A DNA stretch of 64,000 nucleotides, taken from the NCBI GenBank assembly GCA_024281055.1, contig JAMXLF010000063.1, positions 44,879 through 108,878 of the forward strand. The letters run 5' to 3'. The stretch is from Geobacteraceae bacterium (GTDB lineage: Bacteria > Desulfobacterota > Desulfuromonadia > Geobacterales > Geobacteraceae). Positions within the stretch are counted from its first letter, which is position 1; each line of letters begins with the position of its first letter. Of this stretch, positions 27,060-35,057 are shown in pieces. Position numbers and translations under genes: made by a program. The notes under the pieces were generated by a model, which did not search any database, had not been told where the DNA came from, and saw nothing but the letters and a program-made list of their open reading frames with translations.

Positions 27060-29092
27060 GGCGTTTCCTCTTTTTCAAGTTCATCGGGGCACGTGCTGCA
27101 CTCTCGTCCTGTTATCTCCAAGGGGAGTTTGACCAGTGCTGTCGTACCTTTGCCGGGTTCAGACACAAATTCAAGGGTACCGTTGTGCTCCTTGACGATG
27201 AAGTTGGAAATGGCAAGACCGAGGCCAGTGCCACCCCTGTCAATCTTGGTGGAAAAGAAGGGCTCGAAAATCCTGTCACGAACCTCTTGGGACATGCCGC
27301 ACCCCTCATCATGCACGGCAATGATGACAAAACCGTTGACCATGTCCGCCGAGGTGACGACCCTCACCCCCCGCTTCTTGTCAGGAAGGGCCTGAAGCGC
27401 ATTCAGAATGAGATTTATCACCACCTGTTCCAGCTGTTGGGGATTGCCTTTGATGCTCGGCAGCTTTTCGGCAAGCTCAAGCTTGAAATGGTTGGTCTGG
27501 CGCTTGATATGACTGTTGAGAATGGATGCTGATACTGACACAACATCGTTAACATCGGTCGCAAGAGAGAGGTTGGCTTTCCCCTTGCGGACAAAGTCCT
27601 TCAAGTTGTTGATGATCCCCTCGATGCGGCGTGAATTTTCCATGATACCGGCGATATGGTAAGGGAGGGTATCCCTAACATGTGAATACCGATGCCCACC
27701 AACGACAAAGTCTCCTTCATTATCACGATAGTTATCGAGTATAGGCCCGATATCCTTCCACGACTTGGCGAGCAGATGGGCGGCAAGCATGATCGAACCG
27801 TTGGGGTTGTTGACGTCATGGGCCAACCCCGAAACCAGGAGCCCGATGGACGTCATCTTGTTGGTTTGAACGAGCTTTGCCTGGATCATTTTCTTTTCTT
27901 CATCAGCCGCTTTTCTCAGCGTGATGTCGCGGGCGACATACACAAATCCCGTAACGCCGCCATCGTTTTTGCGCAATGGTGAAACGGTCACCCAGAAATG
28001 ACTCGCGAGGCATTCTTCATAGACTTCCGCACTGTACGCGACCTCCCCGACACAGAGGGGATAGCAATCGGCCAGCGCTTCGGCTCCCCGCAACAGAGCT
28101 GAACAGAGCCGACCTACAACCGCTTCCTTGGCACATCCCAGCCGTTCGGCCATCGTCTTGTTGACCCGGACTATCCGGAATTCCTTGTCGAGAATCGCAA
28201 CCAGGTCGGGCACCGTATCAAAAGTACGCTCCCATTCTTCCTTGGCTTCCAATTTTTGGGCAAGCCTGAGTTGCTCCTGCAGCTGTTGTTTTTCCGATTC
28301 CCGCCGTTCCAGAGAATCTACCATTTCATTGAAGGCTATGGCGACCCGTCCCAACTCGTCCCTTGTCTCAACAACTATCCGCTTGGAAAGTTCCCCTCTC
28401 CCCAGCGCGTTCGCCCCTTCCATGAGCTTGTTCAGAGGCGTCGTTACACCTTTGATTATGAAAAAAGCACTGATCGACCCAAGCAACAGGAAAAGCGTTC
28501 CGAGCGCGACGCCCATGGCAACGAGATTTGTCATCCGCTTGTTCAACTCCCCTTTGTCGAGAACGATCCTGGCCACACCTGTGACACTTTGTCGTTGCGA
28601 TGGCTGTGTTTCATCGAAATAGAGAGCTTCAGCAGACCGGGCGGGAGCTTCCGAGATTATGGGCGTAATCAGTTCGATGCGGTCCTCACCCGGGAAATAT
28701 ATCGTAGATCTCTGCCTGACAGCCGGTCCTATGCGATCGCGGATGTCAATATGGGCAAGGACATCGTGCCCTGATTTTGCCTCCTCTATCAGCGCTCTCC
28801 CATCTGGAGCATATATACTGACCGCGAGGACATGCTCTTGAGGCATGATCCCCGCGACTACATCTCTCAGCATGGTCCTGTTTTCAGAAAAGACCGCAAG
28901 CCGGGAATTATAGACAAGGATTTTCGAGAGCAGTTTTCCTTCGGTGAGGAGTTTCTCGGTATGCGAACGGCTCTCGTGCCAGATGAAGAAGGAGGTGAAC
29001 GAACAGCAGATAACGATGATGAAGAGGGCAAATATGGCAAAAATCTTGGTCCTGAAACTTTCCCGCAAGCTGGCAAAAAGAGGTATCCGCAT
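27056..29092 (-). CDS. HAMP/PAS sensor histidine kinase
   Basis: A 678-residue membrane kinase. Helix 1 (about 16-38) and helix 2 (about 190-213) flank a periplasmic sensor of about 150 residues. HAMP (about 214-265), coiled coil and PAS (about 285-395) follow. HisKA has His425 in LAHDVNNPNGS, a variant of the HEINNPL box. The ATPase motifs are VHDEGCGMSQ and GGTGLGLAIS. Its neighbours are a periplasmic binding protein (13 bp upstream) and its regulator (4-bp overlap), so the binding protein may present ligand to the sensor domain. Confidence 0.92.
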   Translation of the reverse strand: MRIPLFASLRESFRTKIFAIFALFIIVICCSFTSFFIWHESRSHTEKLLTEGKLLSKILVYNSRLAVFSENRTMLRDVVAGIMPQEHVLAVSIYAPDGRALIEEAKSGHDVLAHIDIRDRIGPAVRQRSTIYFPGEDRIELITPIISEAPARSAEALYFDETQPSQRQSVTGVARIVLDKGELNKRMTNLVAMGVALGTLFLLLGSISAFFIIKGVTTPLNKLMEGANALGRGELSKRIVVETRDELGRVAIAFNEMVDSLERRESEKQQLQEQLRLAQKLEAKEEWERTFDTVPDLVAILDKEFRIVRVNKTMAERLGCAKEAVVGRLCSALLRGAEALADCYPLCVGEVAYSAEVYEECLASHFWVTVSPLRKNDGGVTGFVYVARDITLRKAADEEKKMIQAKLVQTNKMTSIGLLVSGLAHDVNNPNGSIMLAAHLLAKSWKDIGPILDNYRDNEGDFVVGGHRYSHVRDTLPYHIAGIMENSRRIEGIINNLKDFVRKGKANLSLATDVNDVVSVSASILNSHIKRQTNHFKLELAEKLPSIKGNPQQLEQVVINLILNALQALPDKKRGVRVVTSADMVNGFVIIAVHDEGCGMSQEVRDRIFEPFFSTKIDRGGTGLGLAISNFIVKEHNGTLEFVSEPGKGTTALVKLPLEITGRECSTCPDELEKEETP

Positions 29093-29105
29093 CCGTCAAT
29101 CCTGT

Positions 29106-29990
29106 TTATGGAGACGCATAACCGATTTCATCCAGGGAGATGCCCAGTTTTTTCGCGACATTCCGATTGACCTTGAAGACAGTTTTACGGGCATCGGTCG
29201 GCGGCAGCTCTTTGACGGGCGTGCCGTCGAGGATTTCCCGCGCCATCTCTCCCGCCTGCCGCCCCAGATCGACATTGTCGATATCGAGGGAGAAGAGAGC
29301 CCCCATATCCACGTACTTGCCGGCAAACGTGACAATCGGTATCCGCTGCTGCTGGGAGAACATGAGCAGGTATTCGACAATAACAGGAGTCACGACCGAG
29401 GTATCGGGAACCATCCAGATTAGGTCGACAGTGTTTTCCATCTTCTCCAGGAGTGCGGGAACATCCCGCGAATCGCGGACCTCGCTCACCACTATCTCCA
29501 ACCCTTCCTCCCTGGCCGCCTGCTGCGCCTTTCTCACCAGGTAGCCGGTATGGTTGGGATCGTAGAGGACCCCGATGCTCTTGCGGCGCAGCGGCAATTT
29601 CTCCATCATGGCAAGGTATTTCACGGCCGGAACATTCATGCTCACCCCGGTGATGTTTTTCCCGTCCGCTATTTGCTGGGGGTTCAGCACCATGAGATAC
29701 ACGATGGGGATATCTTTGATCATTTTTACCCTGGAAAGGGCATCGGCGCCGATGGCGAGGATCAGCCTGGGCCGTTCCTCGCGCACGGTCTTTATGATGT
29801 CAATCCCTTCGGTATCGGTGTAGACGATCTTTTTCGAACCGGCTGTGCAGGTGCTGGCAAAACCCTGCAACGCCTCGTCGAACGGTTTCACCCGCATACC
29901 CTGGATGACCAGGATGTCGTGGGCGAAAACCTGTCCCCCGAACAAAAGGGCATTACATAATATGGCGATGAACAGCGTTCTCAATAGCAA
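29106..29990 (-). CDS. Periplasmic substrate-binding protein, ABC_sub_bind type
   Basis: A 294-residue exported protein with a signal peptide (about 1-23, cleavage near VFA/HDILV). It has two lobes of the type 1 periplasmic-binding fold, with LILAIGADALSRVKMIKDIPIVYLMVLNPQQ and a RKSIGVLYDPNHTGYLVRKAQ hinge motif typical of DUF534/TrpX-like binding proteins. No permease or ATPase gene is nearby; instead the neighbours are a TonB receptor and a two-component pair, which suggests a role in signalling rather than transport. Confidence 0.82.
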   Translation of the reverse strand: MLLRTLFIAILCNALLFGGQVFAHDILVIQGMRVKPFDEALQGFASTCTAGSKKIVYTDTEGIDIIKTVREERPRLILAIGADALSRVKMIKDIPIVYLMVLNPQQIADGKNITGVSMNVPAVKYLAMMEKLPLRRKSIGVLYDPNHTGYLVRKAQQAAREEGLEIVVSEVRDSRDVPALLEKMENTVDLIWMVPDTSVVTPVIVEYLLMFSQQQRIPIVTFAGKYVDMGALFSLDIDNVDLGRQAGEMAREILDGTPVKELPPTDARKTVFKVNRNVAKKLGISLDEIGYASP

Positions 29991-30024
29991 CTACCTTCAC
30001 CGAGAAGTGGTATCAGAAACGACA

Positions 30025-31881
30025 TCAAAAGCTGCACCGTACCCCGCCTTCCACCCATCTGCGGGGGTTTTTATTGACAACGTTGTCATACTGAGCGCCG
30101 TTGAAGATGTTGTGGGCGGCAAAGAATATCTCCAACGACGTGTCATTGATGTTTAAGATTCTTTTCGAAAGATTGAGGTCCCAGATAACGGCGCTGTATT
30201 TGCCGGACAAATCCGGGGCGGCATTCCACCAGACGTAGCGGCCGAAGAGCGCCCCCTTGAGAGAATGCCGGTCATCATACTGAAGCCCGAGCTTGACGAT
30301 CTGGCTCGGGATGTTCGGCAGGGTTTCGCCGCTTCCCCACTTTTTCGCCTCAATGAACGTATAGCCGGCGGCAAGAGCGGTGTTGAAGAGGGGAACAGTG
30401 CGCCCTTCCACTTCCACCCCCTGCTTCAGCTGCTTTTCAGGGATTTTTGTCCCGATCACGGGGTCGAAGACCCCGACATCCGAGAGCTGGTTCCGGAAGA
30501 AGGTGGTCTTGAGCCACAGGTAGGGGACCAGGGTGGTCTCTACGCCCGCCTGGAGGGTGAAGACCTTCTCCTGGGGCTGATCTGGAAGGAGCACGGGGAG
30601 ACCGTATCCCCGGGCCCCGTAGGCGCGAAAGATGATATGTTCAGTGAGACTCCAGGCAATCCCGAGGCTCGGGCTGATGAAGTCGCCGGTCTGGTTCATC
30701 CGGTCGTACCTGATGCCGGGGGAGATGGCAACGTCCCCGTATTTCAGGGTATCGTCCAGGAATACCCCCCATTTGTCACTTGTGACTTTCACCTCGGTAG
30801 CCATGTTCCCTAGGAACAAACTGTTGACATCCGACGTATGGTCGATATGGTCGAAATCCGCGCCCACGGCAAGGCTATTGAGCCCTCCACGCCAGGTGAG
30901 CTTGGCGCTCCCGCCAAGGCTGGTCTCTTTTGACGGAATGTCCGGCAGCGGTTCGCCGGCGCTCAGGGTCATCGCATAATCGTGGGTGCTTCTCGATGTG
31001 GTCCTGAGGGAAAGGTCGAGGTCGGTTCGGTCGTTCAGAGGGTAGTTCAGGGAGAGAGTGGAGAAAAAGTAGGTGTACGTGTTCTTGGCCAGGAAATCGA
31101 GGGAGGTGGTGTCGCCATCCCCCCGCCCGCCATGGTTGTAAGCGGTCGTGAAGAGGAGACTCCCCCGCTCGGGGAGTTGCCAGCGGAGCTTGGCGTAGAG
31201 ATTGCTCTCATCGACGGCGGTCTGGGGACGGAAGCCGTCGGAGGCAAGGTGCCCGCCATAGAGGTAGTAGCCGAGTCTCCCGACGCTCCCGGTGGCTTCT
31301 CCCCGGAAGTCCTGCGTCTGTCGTTCCCCCACGGACGCGGAGACGGCCCCGCCAAGCTTTTTTCCCTCGCGGGGGGACTTGGTGACGATGTTGATGACGC
31401 CACCGAGGGCCGAACCCCAGGATGACGACCCAGGACCCTTGACGATCTCGATCCGCTCGATGTTCTGTATCGGGATGGCCGAGATGTCGGCATGGCCGTC
31501 CCCGAGGAAGTTCAGGGTGACGCCGTCGAGCAGGACGAGGATATGAAAGAAATCGGCTCCCTGGATGGAGACCCCGCTGAAGAAACCCACGCTCCCCGTT
31601 TCAGCCTGGATGCCGGGGACGTTGTTGAGAACGTCGGTGACGGTATGGGCCCCCATCATCTCGATGTCGGCGGCGGTGATGACGGTGATGTTCTCGGCGC
31701 TCTCGGAAAGGGTTTTCGGATTACGCGATGAGGTAACGACCAGGTCCTTCGCCTCGTAGAACATGTCGAGGGTCTGCTGGTCGTCCGCCGTCGCGGCCAG
31801 GACTGGAGCGCAAAGGCAGGCAAGGACCAGGAACGCGGCAGCAAAGATGAATCCTGTTTTTTTGGAGAAGCTGCGCCTCAT
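30025..31881 (-). CDS. TonB-dependent outer-membrane receptor
   Basis: A 618-residue receptor with a signal peptide (about 1-29). The plug domain (about 50-165) reads LSESAENITVITAADIEMMGAHTVTDVLNNVPGIQ, followed by RIEIVKGPGSSSWGSALGGVINIVTK. A 22-strand-type barrel follows and ends with aromatic RRWVEGGVRCSF. The start at 31881 has AAGGGTG upstream; the longer frame adds 56 residues without a signal. The ligand is not predictable. It heads a leftward cluster with binding protein, kinase and regulator, and is divergent from the peptide and radical SAM genes. A short imperfect dyad (31900-31918) lies just upstream. Confidence 0.92.
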   Translation of the reverse strand: MRRSFSKKTGFIFAAAFLVLACLCAPVLAATADDQQTLDMFYEAKDLVVTSSRNPKTLSESAENITVITAADIEMMGAHTVTDVLNNVPGIQAETGSVGFFSGVSIQGADFFHILVLLDGVTLNFLGDGHADISAIPIQNIERIEIVKGPGSSSWGSALGGVINIVTKSPREGKKLGGAVSASVGERQTQDFRGEATGSVGRLGYYLYGGHLASDGFRPQTAVDESNLYAKLRWQLPERGSLLFTTAYNHGGRGDGDTTSLDFLAKNTYTYFFSTLSLNYPLNDRTDLDLSLRTTSRSTHDYAMTLSAGEPLPDIPSKETSLGGSAKLTWRGGLNSLAVGADFDHIDHTSDVNSLFLGNMATEVKVTSDKWGVFLDDTLKYGDVAISPGIRYDRMNQTGDFISPSLGIAWSLTEHIIFRAYGARGYGLPVLLPDQPQEKVFTLQAGVETTLVPYLWLKTTFFRNQLSDVGVFDPVIGTKIPEKQLKQGVEVEGRTVPLFNTALAAGYTFIEAKKWGSGETLPNIPSQIVKLGLQYDDRHSLKGALFGRYVWWNAAPDLSGKYSAVIWDLNLSKRILNINDTSLEIFFAAHNIFNGAQYDNVVNKNPRRWVEGGVRCSF

Positions 31882-32119
31882 GGACACCCTTGCGGTATGG
31901 CATACACTGCATGTATACAAGCTTGAGATGCTAAGCAATGTATTAAAAAGAATTGATTTGCGTCTACATGAAAGTGTGTATAGTATCAGTTCATGAAAAG
32001 TGCCTGACTTAGCGGCGCAACAGTAGCAGAATTGCCGAATCTTGTCCATAGTAATTCCGCCTCTCTCGCGGCTTCTCCACAGGGTAGCCGCCTATTACAA
32101 TGCAAGGAGGATCAAGGGT

Positions 32120-32227
32120 ATGGAAACTGAAAACAGCGGTATCGTGGTCCTCGACGAGGGGATCGAAGAGTCGGCGGAGAGCCTGTCCGCCTGCTGCCAA
32201 ACAGGTCAAACCCGCGCCGTTGCCTAA
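32120..32227 (+). CDS. Candidate precursor peptide (geopeptide type)
   Basis: A 35-residue peptide with a strong ribosome site, AAGGAGG at 32104-32110, 9 nt before the ATG. The N-terminal half is acidic, with GIVVLDEGIE at residues 7-16. The C-terminal half carries adjacent Cys25 and Cys26 in SACCQTGQTRAVA, resembling a leader plus a short core. It lies 66 bp upstream of a radical SAM/SPASM protein, the standard layout of ribosomally synthesised peptides modified by radical SAM enzymes. I read it as a putative geopeptide. Thioether bridges from the cysteines are possible but unproven. No protease or exporter gene is adjacent. Confidence 0.75.
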   Translation: METENSGIVVLDEGIEESAESLSACCQTGQTRAVA

Positions 32228-32258
32228 CGTCTGACACGCAACTTGACGAGGCCTGCGA

Positions 32259-32282
32259 CCCGGGGGAGCCCACTCCCCTGGG
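32259..32282 (+). promoter_or_regulatory. Stem-loop between peptide and maturase genes
   Basis: CCCGGGGGAG (32259-32268) pairs with CTCCCCTGGG (32273-32282), ten pairs with one G-U and a CCCA loop. There is no T run after it, so it is not a standard terminator. It could shield the peptide transcript from 3' decay and lower maturase translation. Confidence 0.6.
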
Positions 32283-32293
32283 CCTTTCTATCC

Positions 32294-33604
32294 ATGCGCC
32301 TTTCCACTTACCTGAAAATCTTTCCCTGTCCCGATAACCCCGGCCACCTCATCCTCTACGCCACCCGGCGCGCTGCCGTGGTGCGCGTCCCGGAGAAGAC
32401 TCTTCACCAAATTGAGAACGGGACCCTCCCCGAGAACGACCAGAAGGAGCTGAGTCGTCTCGGCATCCTCGTCCCCGACCCTGAGAAGGAACGGGAGGAA
32501 GTGCGCACCCGCTTTGCGGATGCCAATCGGCTGACCAAACGGTTCCACGCCATCGTGGTCCTCAACCTCGACTGCAATCTCGCCTGCCCCTACTGCTTCG
32601 AGGAGGGAGTGCGCGGAAAGTACGCCATGTCCGCCGAAACCGCAGCGCTCCTCGTGGAATGGATCGAGCGGGAGCAGCTTGCCCACGGCAGGAAGGTTTC
32701 CCTCGATTTTTACGGAGGCGAGCCGCTCCTGAGCACCGGCCTCATCAGGTTCATCGCCACCCGGCTTGCCAAATCATCCGCGGACAAGGGGCTTCCCTTC
32801 GAATTCTCCCTCGTGACCAACGGAACCCTCCTTGACCGCCCGCTGGCGCTGGAGCTGGCCGCTCTTGGCATGAAAGAAGCGAAGATTACCCTGGACGGAC
32901 CCAGGGACACACACGACCGCTCCAGGCCCTTTGTCAACGGGAATGGCTCCTTCGACACCATCGTCCGCAATATCCGGGAAATATGCGATGTCATCGGCGT
33001 GCAGGTCGGCGGCAACTTTACCCGAGAGAACTACCGGGAATTCCCCAGCCTTCTCGATCATCTCCTCCAGGTCGGGATCACTCCGGAGAAGCTCCGGGCG
33101 GTCCAGTTCAACCAGGTGACCGGCAGGATCGGCGCCCCGGGCATCCCCGATTACGCAAGCAGCTGTAACTGCACGGATGAGGAGTGGATCCATAGGGCGA
33201 CCCTGTATCTGCGGGACGAGATCCTGAAGCGCGGCTTCTCTACCCCCAAGCCCGGCCCGGCCGGCTGCATGGTCGAATTTCGGCACGACCTGGTGGTGAA
33301 CATCGACGGCACCATATACAAATGCCCTGCCTTCGTGGGCCGGGAAGGCTTTGCGGTCGGCGACCTCCGAAGCGGCATCGTCTCCGCGGGCGAAACGTAC
33401 AACCTGGATGTGTGGAACAAGCCGGAATGCCTGGAATGCGCCTATCTCCCCCTCTGCTTCGGCGGCTGCCGATTTCTCGAATTTCTCCGGAGCGGGAAAA
33501 TCGACGACGTCGACTGCTGGAAATCCTTCCTCGACGCGACCCTGGAAGGGTGCATCCTCCAGGATCTCAGGTATCGGCCTCATGGCAAACAACAACTCGC
33601 ATGA
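32294..33604 (+). CDS. Radical SAM/SPASM peptide maturase (geopeptide type)
   Basis: A 436-residue enzyme. The radical SAM cluster ligands are Cys94, Cys98 and Cys101 in CNLACPYC (CX3CX2C), followed by the GGEP-like FYGGEPLL. The C-terminal SPASM region supplies eight cysteines (325, 344, 379, 382, 388, 392, 408, 420) for auxiliary iron-sulfur clusters. Such enzymes modify ribosomal peptides by radical chemistry, forming for example thioether or carbon-carbon links. The N-terminal MRLSTYLKIF region may bind the leader. The ATG at 32294 is supported by this N-terminus, but no ribosome site precedes it, so translation may depend on coupling or be low. Confidence 0.88.
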   Translation: MRLSTYLKIFPCPDNPGHLILYATRRAAVVRVPEKTLHQIENGTLPENDQKELSRLGILVPDPEKEREEVRTRFADANRLTKRFHAIVVLNLDCNLACPYCFEEGVRGKYAMSAETAALLVEWIEREQLAHGRKVSLDFYGGEPLLSTGLIRFIATRLAKSSADKGLPFEFSLVTNGTLLDRPLALELAALGMKEAKITLDGPRDTHDRSRPFVNGNGSFDTIVRNIREICDVIGVQVGGNFTRENYREFPSLLDHLLQVGITPEKLRAVQFNQVTGRIGAPGIPDYASSCNCTDEEWIHRATLYLRDEILKRGFSTPKPGPAGCMVEFRHDLVVNIDGTIYKCPAFVGREGFAVGDLRSGIVSAGETYNLDVWNKPECLECAYLPLCFGGCRFLEFLRSGKIDDVDCWKSFLDATLEGCILQDLRYRPHGKQQLA

Positions 33605-33632
33605 CACCCTCATGTCTCTAACATCTCGGCCA

Positions 33633-34202
33633 TCAGAGTTTCGACCATTTTTTCCCGTCCCAGCGGCGCAGGGTATAGCCAAAATCCTTGCTGTTCATCG
33701 TCAGCGCCATCGCCGCCCCGGACGACGCCTTGATGTAAACTGTTCCTGAAGTTCCTGTCAGCCTGGAGTTGCAGACGAGTATATGGCTCCCGAAGCCCAT
33801 GGCGATTCCGTCGTCCGTCTCGGCAAGTCGCTCGGGATCCGTAACAGGGCCGTACGTTCCATAACCGAAACTGAGCCCGCCACCCTTGCTGGCAAGGCGT
33901 ACGCTCCTGTTGATGATGTCATCGCCGGTATTCCATTTGCCATCAGGACCCTGATCCTCCAGAAGAGAAAATCTTCCGCCACCCGGGTCGAATACAATAG
34001 CGTAGTCCTTATCATCCACTGCTGCCTTCCCTTTCGCCTCTTTGATCATACCTGCAAGCTCGAACATGGCTGATTTGACGCAGCACTCTCCGTAGTAAGA
34101 AGAAATGGCCGACGTTGCCACTGCGGCCAGAATTCCGATGATGGCTATGACAATAAGGATTTCTACCAGGGTAAATCCCCGGTTTCCGGATGAAAGCCTC
34201 AC
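33633..34202 (-). CDS. Type IV pilin-like / GspH-type pseudopilin
   Basis: The prepilin signal is clear: GNRG followed by FTLVEILIVIAIIGILAAVA, with cleavage after Gly and Glu at position +5. After cleavage the protein is about 180 residues with a C-terminal globular domain. An adjacent Cys pair lies in GECCVKSAMFEL and a DGKWNTGDD segment resembles calcium-binding loops of pseudopilins. The GTG at 34202 gives a normal 9-residue leader and is preferred over GTG 34262, which would add 20 residues. No other pilus genes are adjacent. It converges on the radical SAM gene, 28 bp away. Confidence 0.8.
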   Translation of the reverse strand: MRLSSGNRGFTLVEILIVIAIIGILAAVATSAISSYYGECCVKSAMFELAGMIKEAKGKAAVDDKDYAIVFDPGGGRFSLLEDQGPDGKWNTGDDIINRSVRLASKGGGLSFGYGTYGPVTDPERLAETDDGIAMGFGSHILVCNSRLTGTSGTVYIKASSGAAMALTMNSKDFGYTLRRWDGKKWSKL

Positions 34203-34396
34203 CCGGCACCATGCTCTTACACCTGGATCGAGTTCTTGAGCCACAGATGCACCCGTCTTCACCTACAGGTGGATTTTTGCTCACATAATTGGCTACGTTA
34301 TTTACCAAATGCATGCCAATCGGGTTTTATCGGATTTTTACAAAAGATTACAGCAAGTTAGAAATAGATGACTACGAGGGACGCTCTGGGGTGTAT

Positions 34397-34504
34397 GTAA
34401 ATAAAGTTTACGCCGATAGCCCTTGAGCCTGGGGGGAAGCCCGTCAGAGAAGAGATTGGGAGGGATGTAAACAAAGTTTACACATGTAAACTTTGTTTAC
34501 ATCC
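34397..34504. promoter_or_regulatory. Three GTAAAC-N3-GTTTAC palindromes
   Basis: Copies lie at 34397-34411 (one mismatch), 34467-34481 and 34486-34500 (both perfect). The last two together form a perfect 19-bp inverted repeat (34463-34481 and 34486-34504) with an ACAT spacer. Each copy is itself a dyad, as expected for a dimeric repressor site. They lie upstream of the pseudopilin gene and downstream of the zinc-ribbon gene. The regulator is unknown. Confidence 0.65.
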
Positions 34505-34546
34505 AGGAGTTGACTCAACAAAGGAAAAATCGAATGTTTGTGTTTT

Positions 34547-34876
34547 TCACCGTCTAGCCGCACGCTTGTCCGCACACACATGCAGCTGGCAATGGAGACA
34601 CTTGCGCAGGTAAAGGAGAGTCATCCCGTGCATATGGAAGTAGTTGCCGCAGCGGGGGCAACGGGCGAGGGCCGAGTAAGTTGCGGCAGCAAAGACGAGG
34701 ACGAACCAGATGCCGAAGACAACTTCCACGGCACGGTACGTCGGCGACACCTTGAGGGTCAGCCACATGGCAGGGACATAGACGAGAATTACCAACCACA
34801 GGTACCAGCGGCGCCGGCGAACTACGCTGAGTCCCGGACCGAAATCTTCAATTTCGGTTGTCGTTTTCTGGCCCAA
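34547..34876 (-). CDS. Small membrane protein with zinc-ribbon motif
   Basis: A 109-residue protein. Two hydrophobic helices (about 23-40 and 48-67) are followed by CPRCGNYFHMHG and CLHCQLHVC, a four-cysteine knuckle pair that probably binds zinc, and a basic tail. I do not know a function. Its stop is followed by the palindromic repeat region. Confidence 0.65.
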   Translation of the reverse strand: MGQKTTTEIEDFGPGLSVVRRRRWYLWLVILVYVPAMWLTLKVSPTYRAVEVVFGIWFVLVFAAATYSALARCPRCGNYFHMHGMTLLYLRKCLHCQLHVCADKRAARR

Positions 34877-35057
34877 GGTGGTCTTCCTCCTGTCGGCTGC
34901 GTACCGGGACGTTCTGCGGTCTGGCTGGCCGTATCGTCTGCGGATGTACTACCGGAAATTACGTGCGGAATCCTTCCTTGTCAAGTGAAATGGACTCCAC
35001 CCGCACGCCGGCACGTAACTGCTGGACCGGCTCGATACGTTGTGTTATGAATTACCC

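Noticed and set aside
32042..32119. Longer start for the precursor peptide (26 extra codons)
   Set aside because: The AAGGAGG site is placed for the ATG at 32120, and the extension would translate the hairpin and ribosome-site region.
34463..34504. 19-bp inverted repeat as a terminator of the zinc-ribbon gene
   Set aside because: No T run follows on the relevant strand, and the internal dyads fit protein-binding sites better.
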